Shown in pieces: positions 17,184-25,022 of a stretch of 64,000 bases of DNA. The position numbers and the translations under genes were made by a program. Each line of letters opens with the position of its first letter. Within the stretch, counting starts at the first letter, position 1. The stretch comes from Salinibacterium hongtaonis. Its GTDB lineage: Bacteria; Actinomycetota; Actinomycetes; Actinomycetales; Microbacteriaceae. The notes beneath the pieces are model-generated. The model saw only the letters and a program-made list of their open reading frames with translations. It was not told the DNA's origin and ran no database searches. The stretch lies in assembly GCF_003065485.1 (NCBI RefSeq), contig NZ_CP026951.1:2746081-2810080 (forward strand), written 5' to 3'.

Positions 17184-17605
17184 TACCCCCGTTGTGCTTA
17201 AAAGCGTGTGGAACATATTTGGGTAAGCGACGTGCTGGTTCGGGTCCGAACGTCCAGTCGAGACTGCCGGGTGGGGCCGCTTCGGGTGACCACAACCGCC
17301 GTGATCCTCAACTGTTTGTCGCCTTTGATCGATTGCAATCTCGGCGACTGCGGCGACTCTATGCCCGCGATAGGGCCAAACCCTCACCCAACACATGAAC
17401 TTTTTTTGGGCGCTGTCCCCCCTAGGGGGGAGCAGATCCCCATAACTGGGGTAGACGGACACCTTGGCGGTATTGCCGAAGAGATTCAGATATATCGCCT
17501 AACGGAGCCGCTAGCCTTGCCGATAGTCCACTTCAAGCGCCGACCCGGGCGGCTGACTGCGACGCTGTGCGCCGTGACCCCGATAAACGAACGACAGGAG
17601 AGACC
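17184..17605. promoter_or_regulatory. Divergent control region between fliA and flgN with five perfect inverted repeats
   Basis: 422 bases without a gene. Perfect palindromic elements: GTTCGG-GT-CCGAAC at 17238-17251, CAGTC-GA-GACTG at 17255-17266, GATTGCAATC at 17331-17340, CCCCCC-TA-GGGGGG at 17417-17430, and CCCC-ATAACT-GGGG at 17438-17451. A sigma-28-type promoter for flgN is at 17500-17526. No recognised operator family fits all of these; they are candidates for sites of a flagellar master regulator acting on fliA. Confidence 0.55.
17500..17526 (+). promoter_or_regulatory. FliA (sigma-28)-type promoter of flgN-flgK-flgL-fliW
   Basis: Plus strand reads TAAC, 15 bases, GCCGATAG, 79 bases before the flgN start codon. 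It is the only copy on the plus strand and faces the only plus-strand flagellar operon, which supports the assignment of the motif. Confidence 0.8.
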
Positions 17606-18091
17606 GTGGGAGCCAACGACGTGTCCGCCACCCTGTGGCGAGAACGCGAGCTCCTTGAGCTCCTGCTCTTCAAGCTAGAAGAAGAACAGCTCCTTCTCAC
17701 TGCGGGCAAAACCCGCTGGCTCCAGCACGCAACCCGCGAGGTCGAGCAGGTGCTCGAACGGCTTCGACCCCTCAACCTCACCCGCACGGTCGAGGTTTCT
17801 GCCCTCGCAGAAGAATGGGGCGCGCCAGGCGAAGCGACGCTGCGCGACCTCATCAACCACGCTCCAGAAGGCCCCTGGTCAGAGATCTTCTCGAACCACC
17901 TCACCGCAATGACCGAGCTCACAGGCCAGATCGCCCAGCTTCGCGACTCGAACGAGCAGTTTCTGCGGTCGGCCCTTCGCTCAACGCAAGAGACCATTGC
18001 GGGGATCGGCAACGATCCCGGCACCTACGACGCCTCCGGCCAGGCCAACGACTCTGGCACCGGGGCCCGACTCATCGACGAAAGACTCTAG
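17606..18091 (+). CDS. flgN: Flagellar chaperone FlgN
   Basis: Export chaperone for the hook-filament junction proteins FlgK and FlgL. GTG start at 17606 behind AGGAGAG gives 161 residues (VGANDVSATLWRERELLELLLFKLEEEQLLLTAG in parts). The N-terminal half is the FlgN-type Leu/Glu-rich helical region with WRERELLELLLFKLEEEQLL; the rest is helical up to SNEQFLRSALRSTQETIAG, then a flexible Gly/Asp tail. It is the first gene of flgN-flgK-flgL-fliW, 8 bases before flgK, as in other Gram-positives. Confidence 0.9.
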   Translation: MGANDVSATLWRERELLELLLFKLEEEQLLLTAGKTRWLQHATREVEQVLERLRPLNLTRTVEVSALAEEWGAPGEATLRDLINHAPEGPWSEIFSNHLTAMTELTGQIAQLRDSNEQFLRSALRSTQETIAGIGNDPGTYDASGQANDSGTGARLIDERL

Positions 18092-18099
18092 GCGGCACC

Positions 18100-19524
18100 A
18101 TGAGCACCTTCAGCGGACTTAACACCGCCTACACCGCCCTCACCGCGGCCCGCAACGGGCTGGATGTCGTGGGGCAGAACATCGCCAACCTCAACACCCA
18201 GGGCTACACCCGGCAGCGCGTGACGACCTCCTCGATTGGCGGGCTCGCGAACGTGGGCGCCCTCTCCCACGGCGTCACGGTAGGCCAGGGAGTCGCCACC
18301 GAGGGCATTGCCCGTCTCGGCGACATCTTTCTCGACTCCAAGGTTCGTTCGTCCGCCGCCTCCTCTGGCTACTGGAACGTGCGGAGCAGCGCTCTCGATA
18401 CGATCGAGAGCGTCCTCCAGGAGCCCGGCAAGAACGGCATCTCCAACCAGCTGCAGACTTTCTGGTCCGCGTGGCAAGACGTTTCGAACCGGGCGGGTGA
18501 GCCAGCATCCGCCAGCGTTCTGCTTGAGCAGGCCGGCGTTCTCGCTGCCCGCATCGGCAACGGCTACACCGAGATTGCGGCCGAATGGTCTGATCTGCGC
18601 GCCCAGACGGATGGCATGGCTGCAGAACTCAACGACGCCGCCTCGCAGGTGGCCGGGCTCAATGGCCGCATCCGAAGCGCCCTCGCCGCTGGTGAGTCGG
18701 TCAACGAGCTCATGGACAAGCGCTCAAGCCTCACCGCCACGATCGCCTCGCTCGCGGGAGGAACGGCGCGCGAAACCGCCGACGGCACGGTCGAAGTTCT
18801 CATCGGTGGCAACGCCATCGTGAGCGGCGACACGTTCAGGCCCATCTCGGTGGCCGGCGGGCGCATCATGGCCGACGGCGCCGGCGACCCAGTGCGACTC
18901 GAGTGGAACCACCGGCCAGACACTCCCATCTCCCTCGATGGCGGCGAGATCGCCGGCGCAATCGCGTCACTCGCCCCCGCAGATGCAACTCGAACGGGCG
19001 GCTCCCTTGCCGAGGCAGCGGCGTCGTTCACCGCCCTCGCCGTTTCTCTTCACGACCGAGTGAATGCAGTTCACCGCACGGGAGAAACCGCCAACGGTTC
19101 GACCAACCTCGATTTCTTCGGCTGGGCCGGAGGCGTCGTCGACGCCCGCAACCTTGTCGTCGTCGCCACCTCGGTCGACACCATCGCCTCGTCGAACTCC
19201 GGTGCGGGCGCCTACAACGGCGGTATCGCCGACGCGATCTCGCAGATCGGCGTCGACCCATCCGGCCCCTCCGCCGTATGGTCCACGATCGTTACGGGAA
19301 TCGGTGTCGCATCCCGCACGGCCGGTCACCAAGCAGACCTCTCCACCATTTCGGTCAATGCTGCAATCGGTGCACAGCTCGCGCACTCAAGCGTCGACAT
19401 CGACGAAGAGAACATCAACATGCTGAGCTTTCAGCTCGCCTATCAGGGCGCCGCCCGGGTCATGACGGCCGTCGACGAAATGCTCGATACCCTCATCAAC
19501 CGCACCGGCGTCGTAGGGAGGTAA
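18100..19524 (+). CDS. flgK: Hook-filament junction protein FlgK (HAP1)
   Basis: Joins hook and filament. N-terminus MSTFSGLNTAYTALTAARNGLDVVGQNIANLNTQGYTRQR (read in parts) and C-terminus DEENINMLSFQLAYQGAARVMTAVDEMLDTLIN form the conserved D0 coiled coil. Start ATG 18100 gives 474 residues, normal length. Spacing to flgN is 8 bases and the stop codon forms part of the ribosome binding site of flgL (GGGAGGTAA). Confidence 0.96.
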   Translation: MSTFSGLNTAYTALTAARNGLDVVGQNIANLNTQGYTRQRVTTSSIGGLANVGALSHGVTVGQGVATEGIARLGDIFLDSKVRSSAASSGYWNVRSSALDTIESVLQEPGKNGISNQLQTFWSAWQDVSNRAGEPASASVLLEQAGVLAARIGNGYTEIAAEWSDLRAQTDGMAAELNDAASQVAGLNGRIRSALAAGESVNELMDKRSSLTATIASLAGGTARETADGTVEVLIGGNAIVSGDTFRPISVAGGRIMADGAGDPVRLEWNHRPDTPISLDGGEIAGAIASLAPADATRTGGSLAEAAASFTALAVSLHDRVNAVHRTGETANGSTNLDFFGWAGGVVDARNLVVVATSVDTIASSNSGAGAYNGGIADAISQIGVDPSGPSAVWSTIVTGIGVASRTAGHQADLSTISVNAAIGAQLAHSSVDIDEENINMLSFQLAYQGAARVMTAVDEMLDTLINRTGVVGR

Positions 19525-19527
19525 CCC

Positions 19528-20430
19528 GTGATCACCAGAACCACGAGCACCCTTCTGATGCGCACAGCGCAGCAGAACCTGCAGAACTCAATGGCCACGC
19601 TCGGCGCGGTGCGCGAGAAGGCGACAAACCTGCAGCGCATCGGCCGTCCCTCCGACGACCCCATCGGCACGGCCAACTCCCTGCTCGTGCGCGCGGAACA
19701 GGCGTCAACAGACCAGTACAAGCGCAACATCTCCGACGGGCTCGGGTGGCTCTCCACCGTTGATTCCACCCTCAGCAACGTCACCGGCCTTCTCAACCGC
19801 GTGCGCGACCTCACGGTGCAGGGCGCCAACGACGGCGCAATGTCGCCGACCGCGAAGGAGGCGATCGCCGTCGAGCTCGAAAGCCTGCGAGAAGACCTCC
19901 TCGTACAGGCCAACAGCACCTACCTCGGCCGCACAATCTTCGCCGGCAGCTCCAACGCAGGTGCCGCGTTCGTCGCAGACCCCGCCAGCCCCGACGGCCT
20001 CGCCTTCAGTGGTGCGCCAGGCAGCTCCGTCGAGCGTCGCATCGACGGGCACTCGCTCGTTCGCGTCGATTCCGATGGCACCACCGTCTTCGGGCAGGGT
20101 GCAGCCTCGGTGTTCGCGCTCGTCGACTCGATTGTCGCCGACCTGCGGGGCGGTACCAACGTGGGAGTCAAGCTCGTTGACATCGATGCCAGACTTGAAG
20201 TGATCAAGGGAGAGTGGGCCACGGTCGGCACACGGCATTCCCAGGTGATGAAAGCGGAGGAGACCACGATGTCGAAGGCTATTGCCCTCGAGTCGCAGCG
20301 GTCCGAGATCGAAGACCTCGACCTCGGCAGGGCGATCCTTGACCTACAGGCTCAAGAGGTCTCTTACCAGTCGGCCCTCGCCGTTTCGGCCCGCGTTCTT
20401 CAGCCCACGCTCATGGACTTTCTGCGATGA
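19528..20430 (+). CDS. flgL: Hook-filament junction protein FlgL (HAP3)
   Basis: Second junction protein, flagellin-like. GTG start at 19528 behind GGGAGGTAACCC; N-terminus VITRTTSTLLMRTAQQNLQ, then NLQRIGRPSDDPIGTANSL, a typical FlgL stretch, and YLGRTIFAGSS. The C-terminal helix ends YQSALAVSARVLQPTLMDFLR, as in other FlgL proteins. Length 300. The stop codon overlaps the fliW start (ATGA). Confidence 0.95.
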   Translation: MITRTTSTLLMRTAQQNLQNSMATLGAVREKATNLQRIGRPSDDPIGTANSLLVRAEQASTDQYKRNISDGLGWLSTVDSTLSNVTGLLNRVRDLTVQGANDGAMSPTAKEAIAVELESLREDLLVQANSTYLGRTIFAGSSNAGAAFVADPASPDGLAFSGAPGSSVERRIDGHSLVRVDSDGTTVFGQGAASVFALVDSIVADLRGGTNVGVKLVDIDARLEVIKGEWATVGTRHSQVMKAEETTMSKAIALESQRSEIEDLDLGRAILDLQAQEVSYQSALAVSARVLQPTLMDFLR

Positions 20431-20810
20431 GCGCCGCAGCGCTGACCTTCGTGGTTCCGCCGCCCGGGTTCGCCCCTCACGTCGACTTTCTTCTCGAAGA
20501 AGTTGCCGGGGCGATGGGTCTGTTCACCCTGCGTGCCGTTGGCGCCAGCGAACAGCGGCTCTATGTGCTCAACGCCGGGGTTTACCTGCCGGCGTATAAC
20601 CCCGAGATCAGCGATCAGCAGGCGGCGAGCCTCGCCCTAGATTCTGCCGACGACGCCCTCGTGCTTGTGGTGGCGAACCCCGGCCTCGACGGAACGACCA
20701 CCACCAACCTCATGGCACCGATCGTGGTCAACTCCACCACCGGCGCCTGTGCTCAGTTCATCCTGGACAACCAGGAATGGCCCCTCCGGGCGGAGCTTGC
20801 GCACGTCTAG
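20427..20810 (+). CDS. fliW: Flagellar assembly factor FliW
   Basis: FliW of 127 residues: ALTFVVPPPGFAPHVDFLLEEV, LFTLRAVGASEQRLYVLNAG and NLMAPIVVNSTTGACAQFIL match the family, in which the protein binds flagellin and the translational repressor CsrA. The usual partner csrA does not follow: the next gene is convergent and its stop codon shares the bases CTAG with the fliW stop. FliW may here act only as a flagellin chaperone, or csrA may be elsewhere. Confidence 0.93.
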   Translation: MSAAALTFVVPPPGFAPHVDFLLEEVAGAMGLFTLRAVGASEQRLYVLNAGVYLPAYNPEISDQQAASLALDSADDALVLVVANPGLDGTTTTNLMAPIVVNSTTGACAQFILDNQEWPLRAELAHV

Positions 20811-21352
20811 TCAACCGCGCGGCCTCCCATGCTCGTGGGGGTCACGTCCCACACGTGGTGCACCACGTCGTGCAGCAGATACTTGGCGAAGCTTTCGACC
20901 GTGAAGACGGCGCCATCCGAGCGCCGACCCGTGCGCGACCACTGCTCACCCCGCACCGCCGCAAACTCGTCGGCGATCGACTCGCCCGCCTGAGCGAGCT
21001 CTTTCACGACCGTGGCGGGATCTTGCTCCGCATACTTATCGGCAATCGCCGTAGCATCCTGATCCCAGTTGGCGAACTGTGGGTCGATCTCCGTGAGCAT
21101 GAGGGTGAGCCGCTCGTGAAATAGCCGATACACATCACGAACGTGCGCGGCGTATTCGAGCGGCGACCAGGTGACGTCGTTGGGCCGTGCGACAACATCC
21201 GGCCTGTCGAGCAGGCGCGGCCACGCGGCAGCGTTCGCCCGAATCATGTCGGGCACGTCGCCAGAACCAAACGTAGAAGCGTCAAAGTGGCATTCCGGGC
21301 ACGGGGTGGTCAGCACCCAGGTCCAGTCTTTGGTGTCGGGAGTGATAGCCAT
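20807..21352 (-). CDS. DinB-like / mycothiol-dependent maleylpyruvate isomerase-like metal-binding protein
   Basis: 181 residues from ATG 21352 (MAITPDTKDWTWVLTTPCPECHFDAS). Four-helix bundle family: putative metal-binding histidines in WSPLEYAAHVRDVYRLFHERL and in LLHDVVHHVWDV near the C-terminus fit the DinB pattern of three His. CPECHFD near the N-terminus is a further Cys/His cluster found in actinobacterial members. The family includes mycothiol- or bacillithiol-dependent enzymes; substrate unknown. Convergent with fliW, divergent from the DUF2470 gene 42 bases away. Confidence 0.75.
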   Translation of the reverse strand: MAITPDTKDWTWVLTTPCPECHFDASTFGSGDVPDMIRANAAAWPRLLDRPDVVARPNDVTWSPLEYAAHVRDVYRLFHERLTLMLTEIDPQFANWDQDATAIADKYAEQDPATVVKELAQAGESIADEFAAVRGEQWSRTGRRSDGAVFTVESFAKYLLHDVVHHVWDVTPTSMGGRAVD

Positions 21353-21394
21353 ACTCCATCGTGGCGCACCCAAGACACCGGTACCGTATATTTC

Positions 21395-21691
21395 ATGCCA
21401 GTTTTTTCTGCCGATGTGGTCGCCGCAGTTCTTCACCACATGAACGACGACCACCGTGACGACAACGTGCTCATCGCCCGAGCCTTCGGGAATGCTGCCG
21501 CAGCGTCGGCAACAATGACCGACCTCGACGAAAACGGGGGTCGGTGGAGCTACGTCGCCGACAGCGTGACGCACGATCTCGAGGTTCCGTGGTCGACCGC
21601 TATTTCGGAGCGGGCCGAGATCCGCCGCGAGATCGTCGTGCTCTACGACTCGGCGTGCGAGCGCTTGGGGCTCGAACCGCGCCCCCACTAA
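21395..21691 (+). CDS. DUF2470 domain protein (heme-utilisation related)
   Basis: 98 residues from ATG 21395 (MPVFSADVVAAVLHHMNDDH). The start HHMNDDHRDDNVLIARAFG is the hallmark of DUF2470, the C-terminal domain of HugZ-type heme-degrading enzymes; stand-alone copies often lie beside heme oxygenase genes, as here. No ribosome binding site is seen; a TACCGT hexamer ends 7 bases before the ATG, so the message may be leaderless. A role in heme handling is inferred from the neighbour. Confidence 0.8.
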   Translation: MPVFSADVVAAVLHHMNDDHRDDNVLIARAFGNAAAASATMTDLDENGGRWSYVADSVTHDLEVPWSTAISERAEIRREIVVLYDSACERLGLEPRPH

Positions 21692-21769
21692 GGGTCACCT
21701 GCGCGCCACTGGGCTTCTCGTGGCTGGCCATTTTGTTGCTCGAGAGGCCTGCGTAACTGAAGAAACGTA

Positions 21770-21798
21770 CTGACACCGTGTCGGCCCATTGCTAGTAT
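21770..21798 (+). promoter_or_regulatory. Promoter of the heme oxygenase gene
   Basis: CTGACA and TAGTAT separated by exactly 17 bases, 34 bases upstream of the GTG start. The expected transcription start falls inside the iron box described next. Confidence 0.65.
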
Positions 21799-21814
21799 TA
21801 GGGTCACCTAACTA
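21798..21814 (+). promoter_or_regulatory. DtxR/IdeR-type iron box
   Basis: TTAGGGTCACCTAACTA resembles the DtxR consensus TTAGGTTAGCCTAACCTAA and contains the inverted halves TTAGG and CCTAA. It covers the predicted transcription start of the heme oxygenase gene, a position that fits repression by iron-loaded DtxR, known for hmuO in Corynebacterium. Confidence 0.75.
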
Positions 21815-21831
21815 GCCTTTGGAGTACCGCT

Positions 21832-22482
21832 GTGACCCTCATCCCCTTCTCTCAGGCCCTACGCGAACGCACGTGGGCCAGCCACGGCGAAAGCGAGGGC
21901 GCGGGATTCATGACGAACCTCATGAAGGGCGAAGGCACGCTCGACGACTACACCCAGCTCGTCGTGCAGCACTTCTTCATCTACGAGGTCCTCGAGGAGA
22001 TCGCCGCCGCTAAGGCCAGCGATCCCGACGCGAGCGCCCTCTTCTCTGCAGAGCTCGTGCGCATGCCCGCGATCGAAGCAGACCTCGATCACCTCATGGG
22101 CGAGGGATGGCGCGACCGCATCAGCCCGGTGCCCGCCACGGTTCGCTACTGCGAGCGGATGCGCGAGGTTGCCGACTGGACCGGCGGCGTCATCGCCCAC
22201 CACTACACGCGGTACCTCGGCGATCTCTCGGGCGGCCAGCACATCGGCAAGCTCATGCAGCGCCACTTCGGCCTCGGCGCTGAGGGCGTTGCCTTCTATA
22301 GCTTCGCCGAGATCGAGTCTCCGGCCGAGTTCAAGGATGCCTACCGGGCGGCCCTCGACTCGATCGAGTGGACTGAAGAAGAGCGGGGCCGCGTTATCGA
22401 CGAGGTCCTGGTTGCTTACCAGTTCAACACCGACCTCTTCTTTGACCTCGATGCTCAGAAGGCCGCAACCGCCGCCGCCTAG
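21832..22482 (+). CDS. hmuO: Heme oxygenase (biliverdin-producing)
   Basis: Opens heme to biliverdin, CO and ferrous iron, for use of heme iron. Proximal heme ligand is His18 in RERTWASHGESEGAGFM, and the distal-helix glycine motif YLGDLSGGQHIGKLMQRHFG is present near residues 125-145. Length 216 is normal for the bacterial family. GTG start at 21832 with GGAG upstream. Controlled by the promoter and DtxR-type box just upstream. The stop codon shares CTAG with the convergent helicase gene. Confidence 0.95.
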   Translation: MTLIPFSQALRERTWASHGESEGAGFMTNLMKGEGTLDDYTQLVVQHFFIYEVLEEIAAAKASDPDASALFSAELVRMPAIEADLDHLMGEGWRDRISPVPATVRYCERMREVADWTGGVIAHHYTRYLGDLSGGQHIGKLMQRHFGLGAEGVAFYSFAEIESPAEFKDAYRAALDSIEWTEEERGRVIDEVLVAYQFNTDLFFDLDAQKAATAAA

Positions 22483-23768
22483 GACGCGGCGATACCCGGC
22501 ACCGTGGCTGCCTGTGACATGAATCGGCGCACGTTGTCGTCCACGATGATGTCGGATGGCCGCAGCGGTCTGCTCATATAGAGACCGTCGAGCGACGCGA
22601 TGCGGCTGAGGGCCACGTAGGTCTGGCCCGGAGCGAACGAGCGCGCACCGAGGTCGACGATCGCGCGGTCATAGGTTTTGCCCTGTGACTTGTGGATCGT
22701 CACGGCCCAGGCTGCGCGCAGGGGAAACTGGGTGAACTCCGCCACGATGTCGCGCCTGAGCTGTTTTGTCGTCGCCGAGTAGCTGTACTTGATCTTCTCC
22801 CACACGGCCGGAAGCACCTCGTGCTCGTCCCCGTCGACCATCACCTTGACGGTGTTGTCGATTCGCGAGACGGTGCCGACGGTGCCATTGACCCAGCGCT
22901 GATCGGGGTCGTTACGCAAAAACATGACCCTGGCCCCCACCTTGAGCTGCAGGTTTTCATCCGCCGGGTATGAGCGCCCACCAAAGTCTCCGTTGACCTC
23001 GGCTGTCGCCGTGCGTGAGCGGCCGGGCAGTCGGGCGAGCGAACTGGCGTTGATGCGGTTGACGGTGTCGTTGCGGCTTGCGAGGGTAATCGCGTCGTCA
23101 ACGGGAGCCGGCCGCGCCCCCACCTCGTTGAGCTGCCCGGCAATCTCAGCAGTGACCATGCCGTGCCGCACGGCGTTGAGCATGTACTTGAACGCCTCTT
23201 CGTGCTGGCGATGGATGACCTGCAGCTCGAAGATGCGCAGCTGTGTCTCGTTCCACACCTTGGCGTCAAAGAACCACATCGATCGGTAGGTGTCGGCAAA
23301 GTAGGCGCGCTCATCAGCATCGCCCGGCACGGGGGCGAGCTGGTAGGGGTCGCCGAAGAGAACGACCTGAACGCCGCCGAAGGGTTCGTTCTTGCGCTGC
23401 CGCGCCTGACGCAGGCTGCGGTCCATCGCGTCGACCATGTCAGCGTTGACCATCGAAACCTCGTCAATTACGAGGGTGTCAATCGTGTTGAGGAGCTTGC
23501 GCAGCTCTGGCCCCTGCTCGATCTCGTGATCGGCGATCACGCCAATCGGCAGACGAAACAGCGAGTGGATGGTCTGGCCACCCACATTGAGGGCAGCGAC
23601 GCCGGTGGGGGCACAGATGACGATCTGCTTCGACGTGTTCCACGAGAGGTGGTTGAGCAGAGTGGATTTTCCGGTTCCGGCACGACCGGTTACAAAGATG
23701 TTCTCGCGCGTGTTCTCAATCGTGTCGAACACCGCTGCCTGTTCAGCGGACAGGGTCAGATCGCTCAT
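22479..23768 (-). CDS. PIF1-like superfamily 1 DNA helicase
   Basis: 429-residue helicase. Walker A GRAGTGKSTLL at about 28-38; PTGVAALNVGGQTIHSLF is the PIF1/RecD-type motif Ia region; Walker B VIDEVSMVNADM at about 98-110; FGDPYQLAPV is motif III; and TIHKSQGKTYDRAIVDLG plus TYVALSRIASLDGL are motifs V and VI. It lacks the extra nuclease or N-terminal domains of RecD. Likely acts in replication-fork or G-quadruplex maintenance; the specific task is unknown. Convergent with hmuO by a 4-base overlap. Confidence 0.9.
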   Translation of the reverse strand: MSDLTLSAEQAAVFDTIENTRENIFVTGRAGTGKSTLLNHLSWNTSKQIVICAPTGVAALNVGGQTIHSLFRLPIGVIADHEIEQGPELRKLLNTIDTLVIDEVSMVNADMVDAMDRSLRQARQRKNEPFGGVQVVLFGDPYQLAPVPGDADERAYFADTYRSMWFFDAKVWNETQLRIFELQVIHRQHEEAFKYMLNAVRHGMVTAEIAGQLNEVGARPAPVDDAITLASRNDTVNRINASSLARLPGRSRTATAEVNGDFGGRSYPADENLQLKVGARVMFLRNDPDQRWVNGTVGTVSRIDNTVKVMVDGDEHEVLPAVWEKIKYSYSATTKQLRRDIVAEFTQFPLRAAWAVTIHKSQGKTYDRAIVDLGARSFAPGQTYVALSRIASLDGLYMSRPLRPSDIIVDDNVRRFMSQAATVPGIAAS

Positions 23769-23845
23769 TCGAGTCCCCTCCCCGCAATAATCACCTGGTC
23801 TAATCTACCGCCCCCTCACCCCAGGAGTAGCCGAGAGCCTCCGTC

Positions 23846-23851
23846 TAGGAT
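23846..23851 (+). promoter_or_regulatory. -10 element of a probable leaderless gene
   Basis: TAGGAT ends 6 bases before the ATG at 23858 and no ribosome binding site is present, the layout of leaderless actinobacterial genes. Confidence 0.5.
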
Positions 23852-23857
23852 GGCCTC

Positions 23858-24991
23858 ATGACGGTGCAATCTGGGGAGGAATCTGCTGACCCGCGCCGCC
23901 GAATTCTCATCCGGGCATCCGTGCTCTTCGGCATTCTCCTCGTTGCCTTCATCGCCGTTGTGGTCGCGCTCAACACCACGGTGTTCAGCGCCTCTGGATT
24001 CGTCTCGAGCTACCTCAATGCCGTCGCCCGCCACGATCTTCAAGCGGCGCTGGCCATGCCCGGTGTCAGGGCGAGCGGCGACTCCACCGACGAAGTGCGT
24101 GCCGACGAAGTACGCGCCGACACCGAAGCTCAGGGAACCGCTCCGAGTCCGGGCCCAGCGGAGGCGGGGGCGGGGCAACCCGAGGCCGCTACCCCCACGA
24201 GTGTGCCGAGCACTGCCCTCCTGGTTCGCGAGGCCCTCGCCTCCCTTGAGAACATCAAGTTGGTCGACGACGACGCTCGAGACGATGGCACCCATGCCCT
24301 CTCCTACTCTTATGAACTCGACGGCACACCGCAGACCTCGACCTTTATCGTCGAGCGCACGGGCATCCATCTGGCCTTCTTCTCCGCCTGGTCGTTCGCC
24401 CAATCGCCGCTCACAACCCTAGAAATCACCCCGCTCAACACCGTGGAGTTCGAGTCGAACGGCATCTCGGCCGTCGCCGTGAATGGTCCTGGCCAGCCAA
24501 CGTCCTTTGCGGTTCTCGTTCCCTCGGCACTGTCGATCAGCCACAACTCCACCTATCTGGTCGCCGAGCCTCAGACCGCGCTCATTCTGCGCCCGGGCGA
24601 ATCCGAGCAGTTCACGCTCGAGGTGCATGCGAGCGCCGAGTTCATCGGCTCCGTGCAGCGGGAGCTCGAGGCCCAGCTCGATGGCTGTGCTGCGCAGAAG
24701 GTGCTGCTGCCCACCGGATGCCCATTCGGCAAATCGATTTCTGATCGCATTGACGGCCTGCCTCAGTGGGCGATCGTCGACTACCCCGTCGTGTCGATCG
24801 TCGCCGGCGAGCAGCTCGGCACCTGGCTCATCGAACCCGCTCTCGGGCTGGCCCGTCTCTCGGTCGACGTGCGCTCACTGTTCGACGGCACGGTCACTCG
24901 GCTCAAAGAAGACGTGAGCTTCAGCGTGTCATACCTCGCAACGTTCACGAGCGACGGAGGCCTCATCCTCACCCCCATGGAACCCAGCTAA
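23858..24991 (+). CDS. Membrane-anchored extracytoplasmic protein of unknown function
   Basis: 377 residues (MTVQSGEESADPRRRILIRA). One membrane segment about residues 18-42 (ASVLFGILLVAFIAVVVAL) with a short positively charged cytoplasmic N-terminus, so the rest is outside. A Pro/Ala/Glu-rich linker at about 85-115 follows a small alpha-helical part (GFVSSYLNAVARHDLQAALAM), then a beta-rich region. Two cysteines flank CAAQKVLLPTGC near residue 280 and could form a disulfide. I do not recognise the family; similar one-pass proteins are common in Microbacteriaceae. Probably leaderless. Confidence 0.8.
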   Translation: MTVQSGEESADPRRRILIRASVLFGILLVAFIAVVVALNTTVFSASGFVSSYLNAVARHDLQAALAMPGVRASGDSTDEVRADEVRADTEAQGTAPSPGPAEAGAGQPEAATPTSVPSTALLVREALASLENIKLVDDDARDDGTHALSYSYELDGTPQTSTFIVERTGIHLAFFSAWSFAQSPLTTLEITPLNTVEFESNGISAVAVNGPGQPTSFAVLVPSALSISHNSTYLVAEPQTALILRPGESEQFTLEVHASAEFIGSVQRELEAQLDGCAAQKVLLPTGCPFGKSISDRIDGLPQWAIVDYPVVSIVAGEQLGTWLIEPALGLARLSVDVRSLFDGTVTRLKEDVSFSVSYLATFTSDGGLILTPMEPS

Positions 24992-25022
24992 CGCTGCACC
25001 GAGCGAGAAGCGGGTCGCAGAG

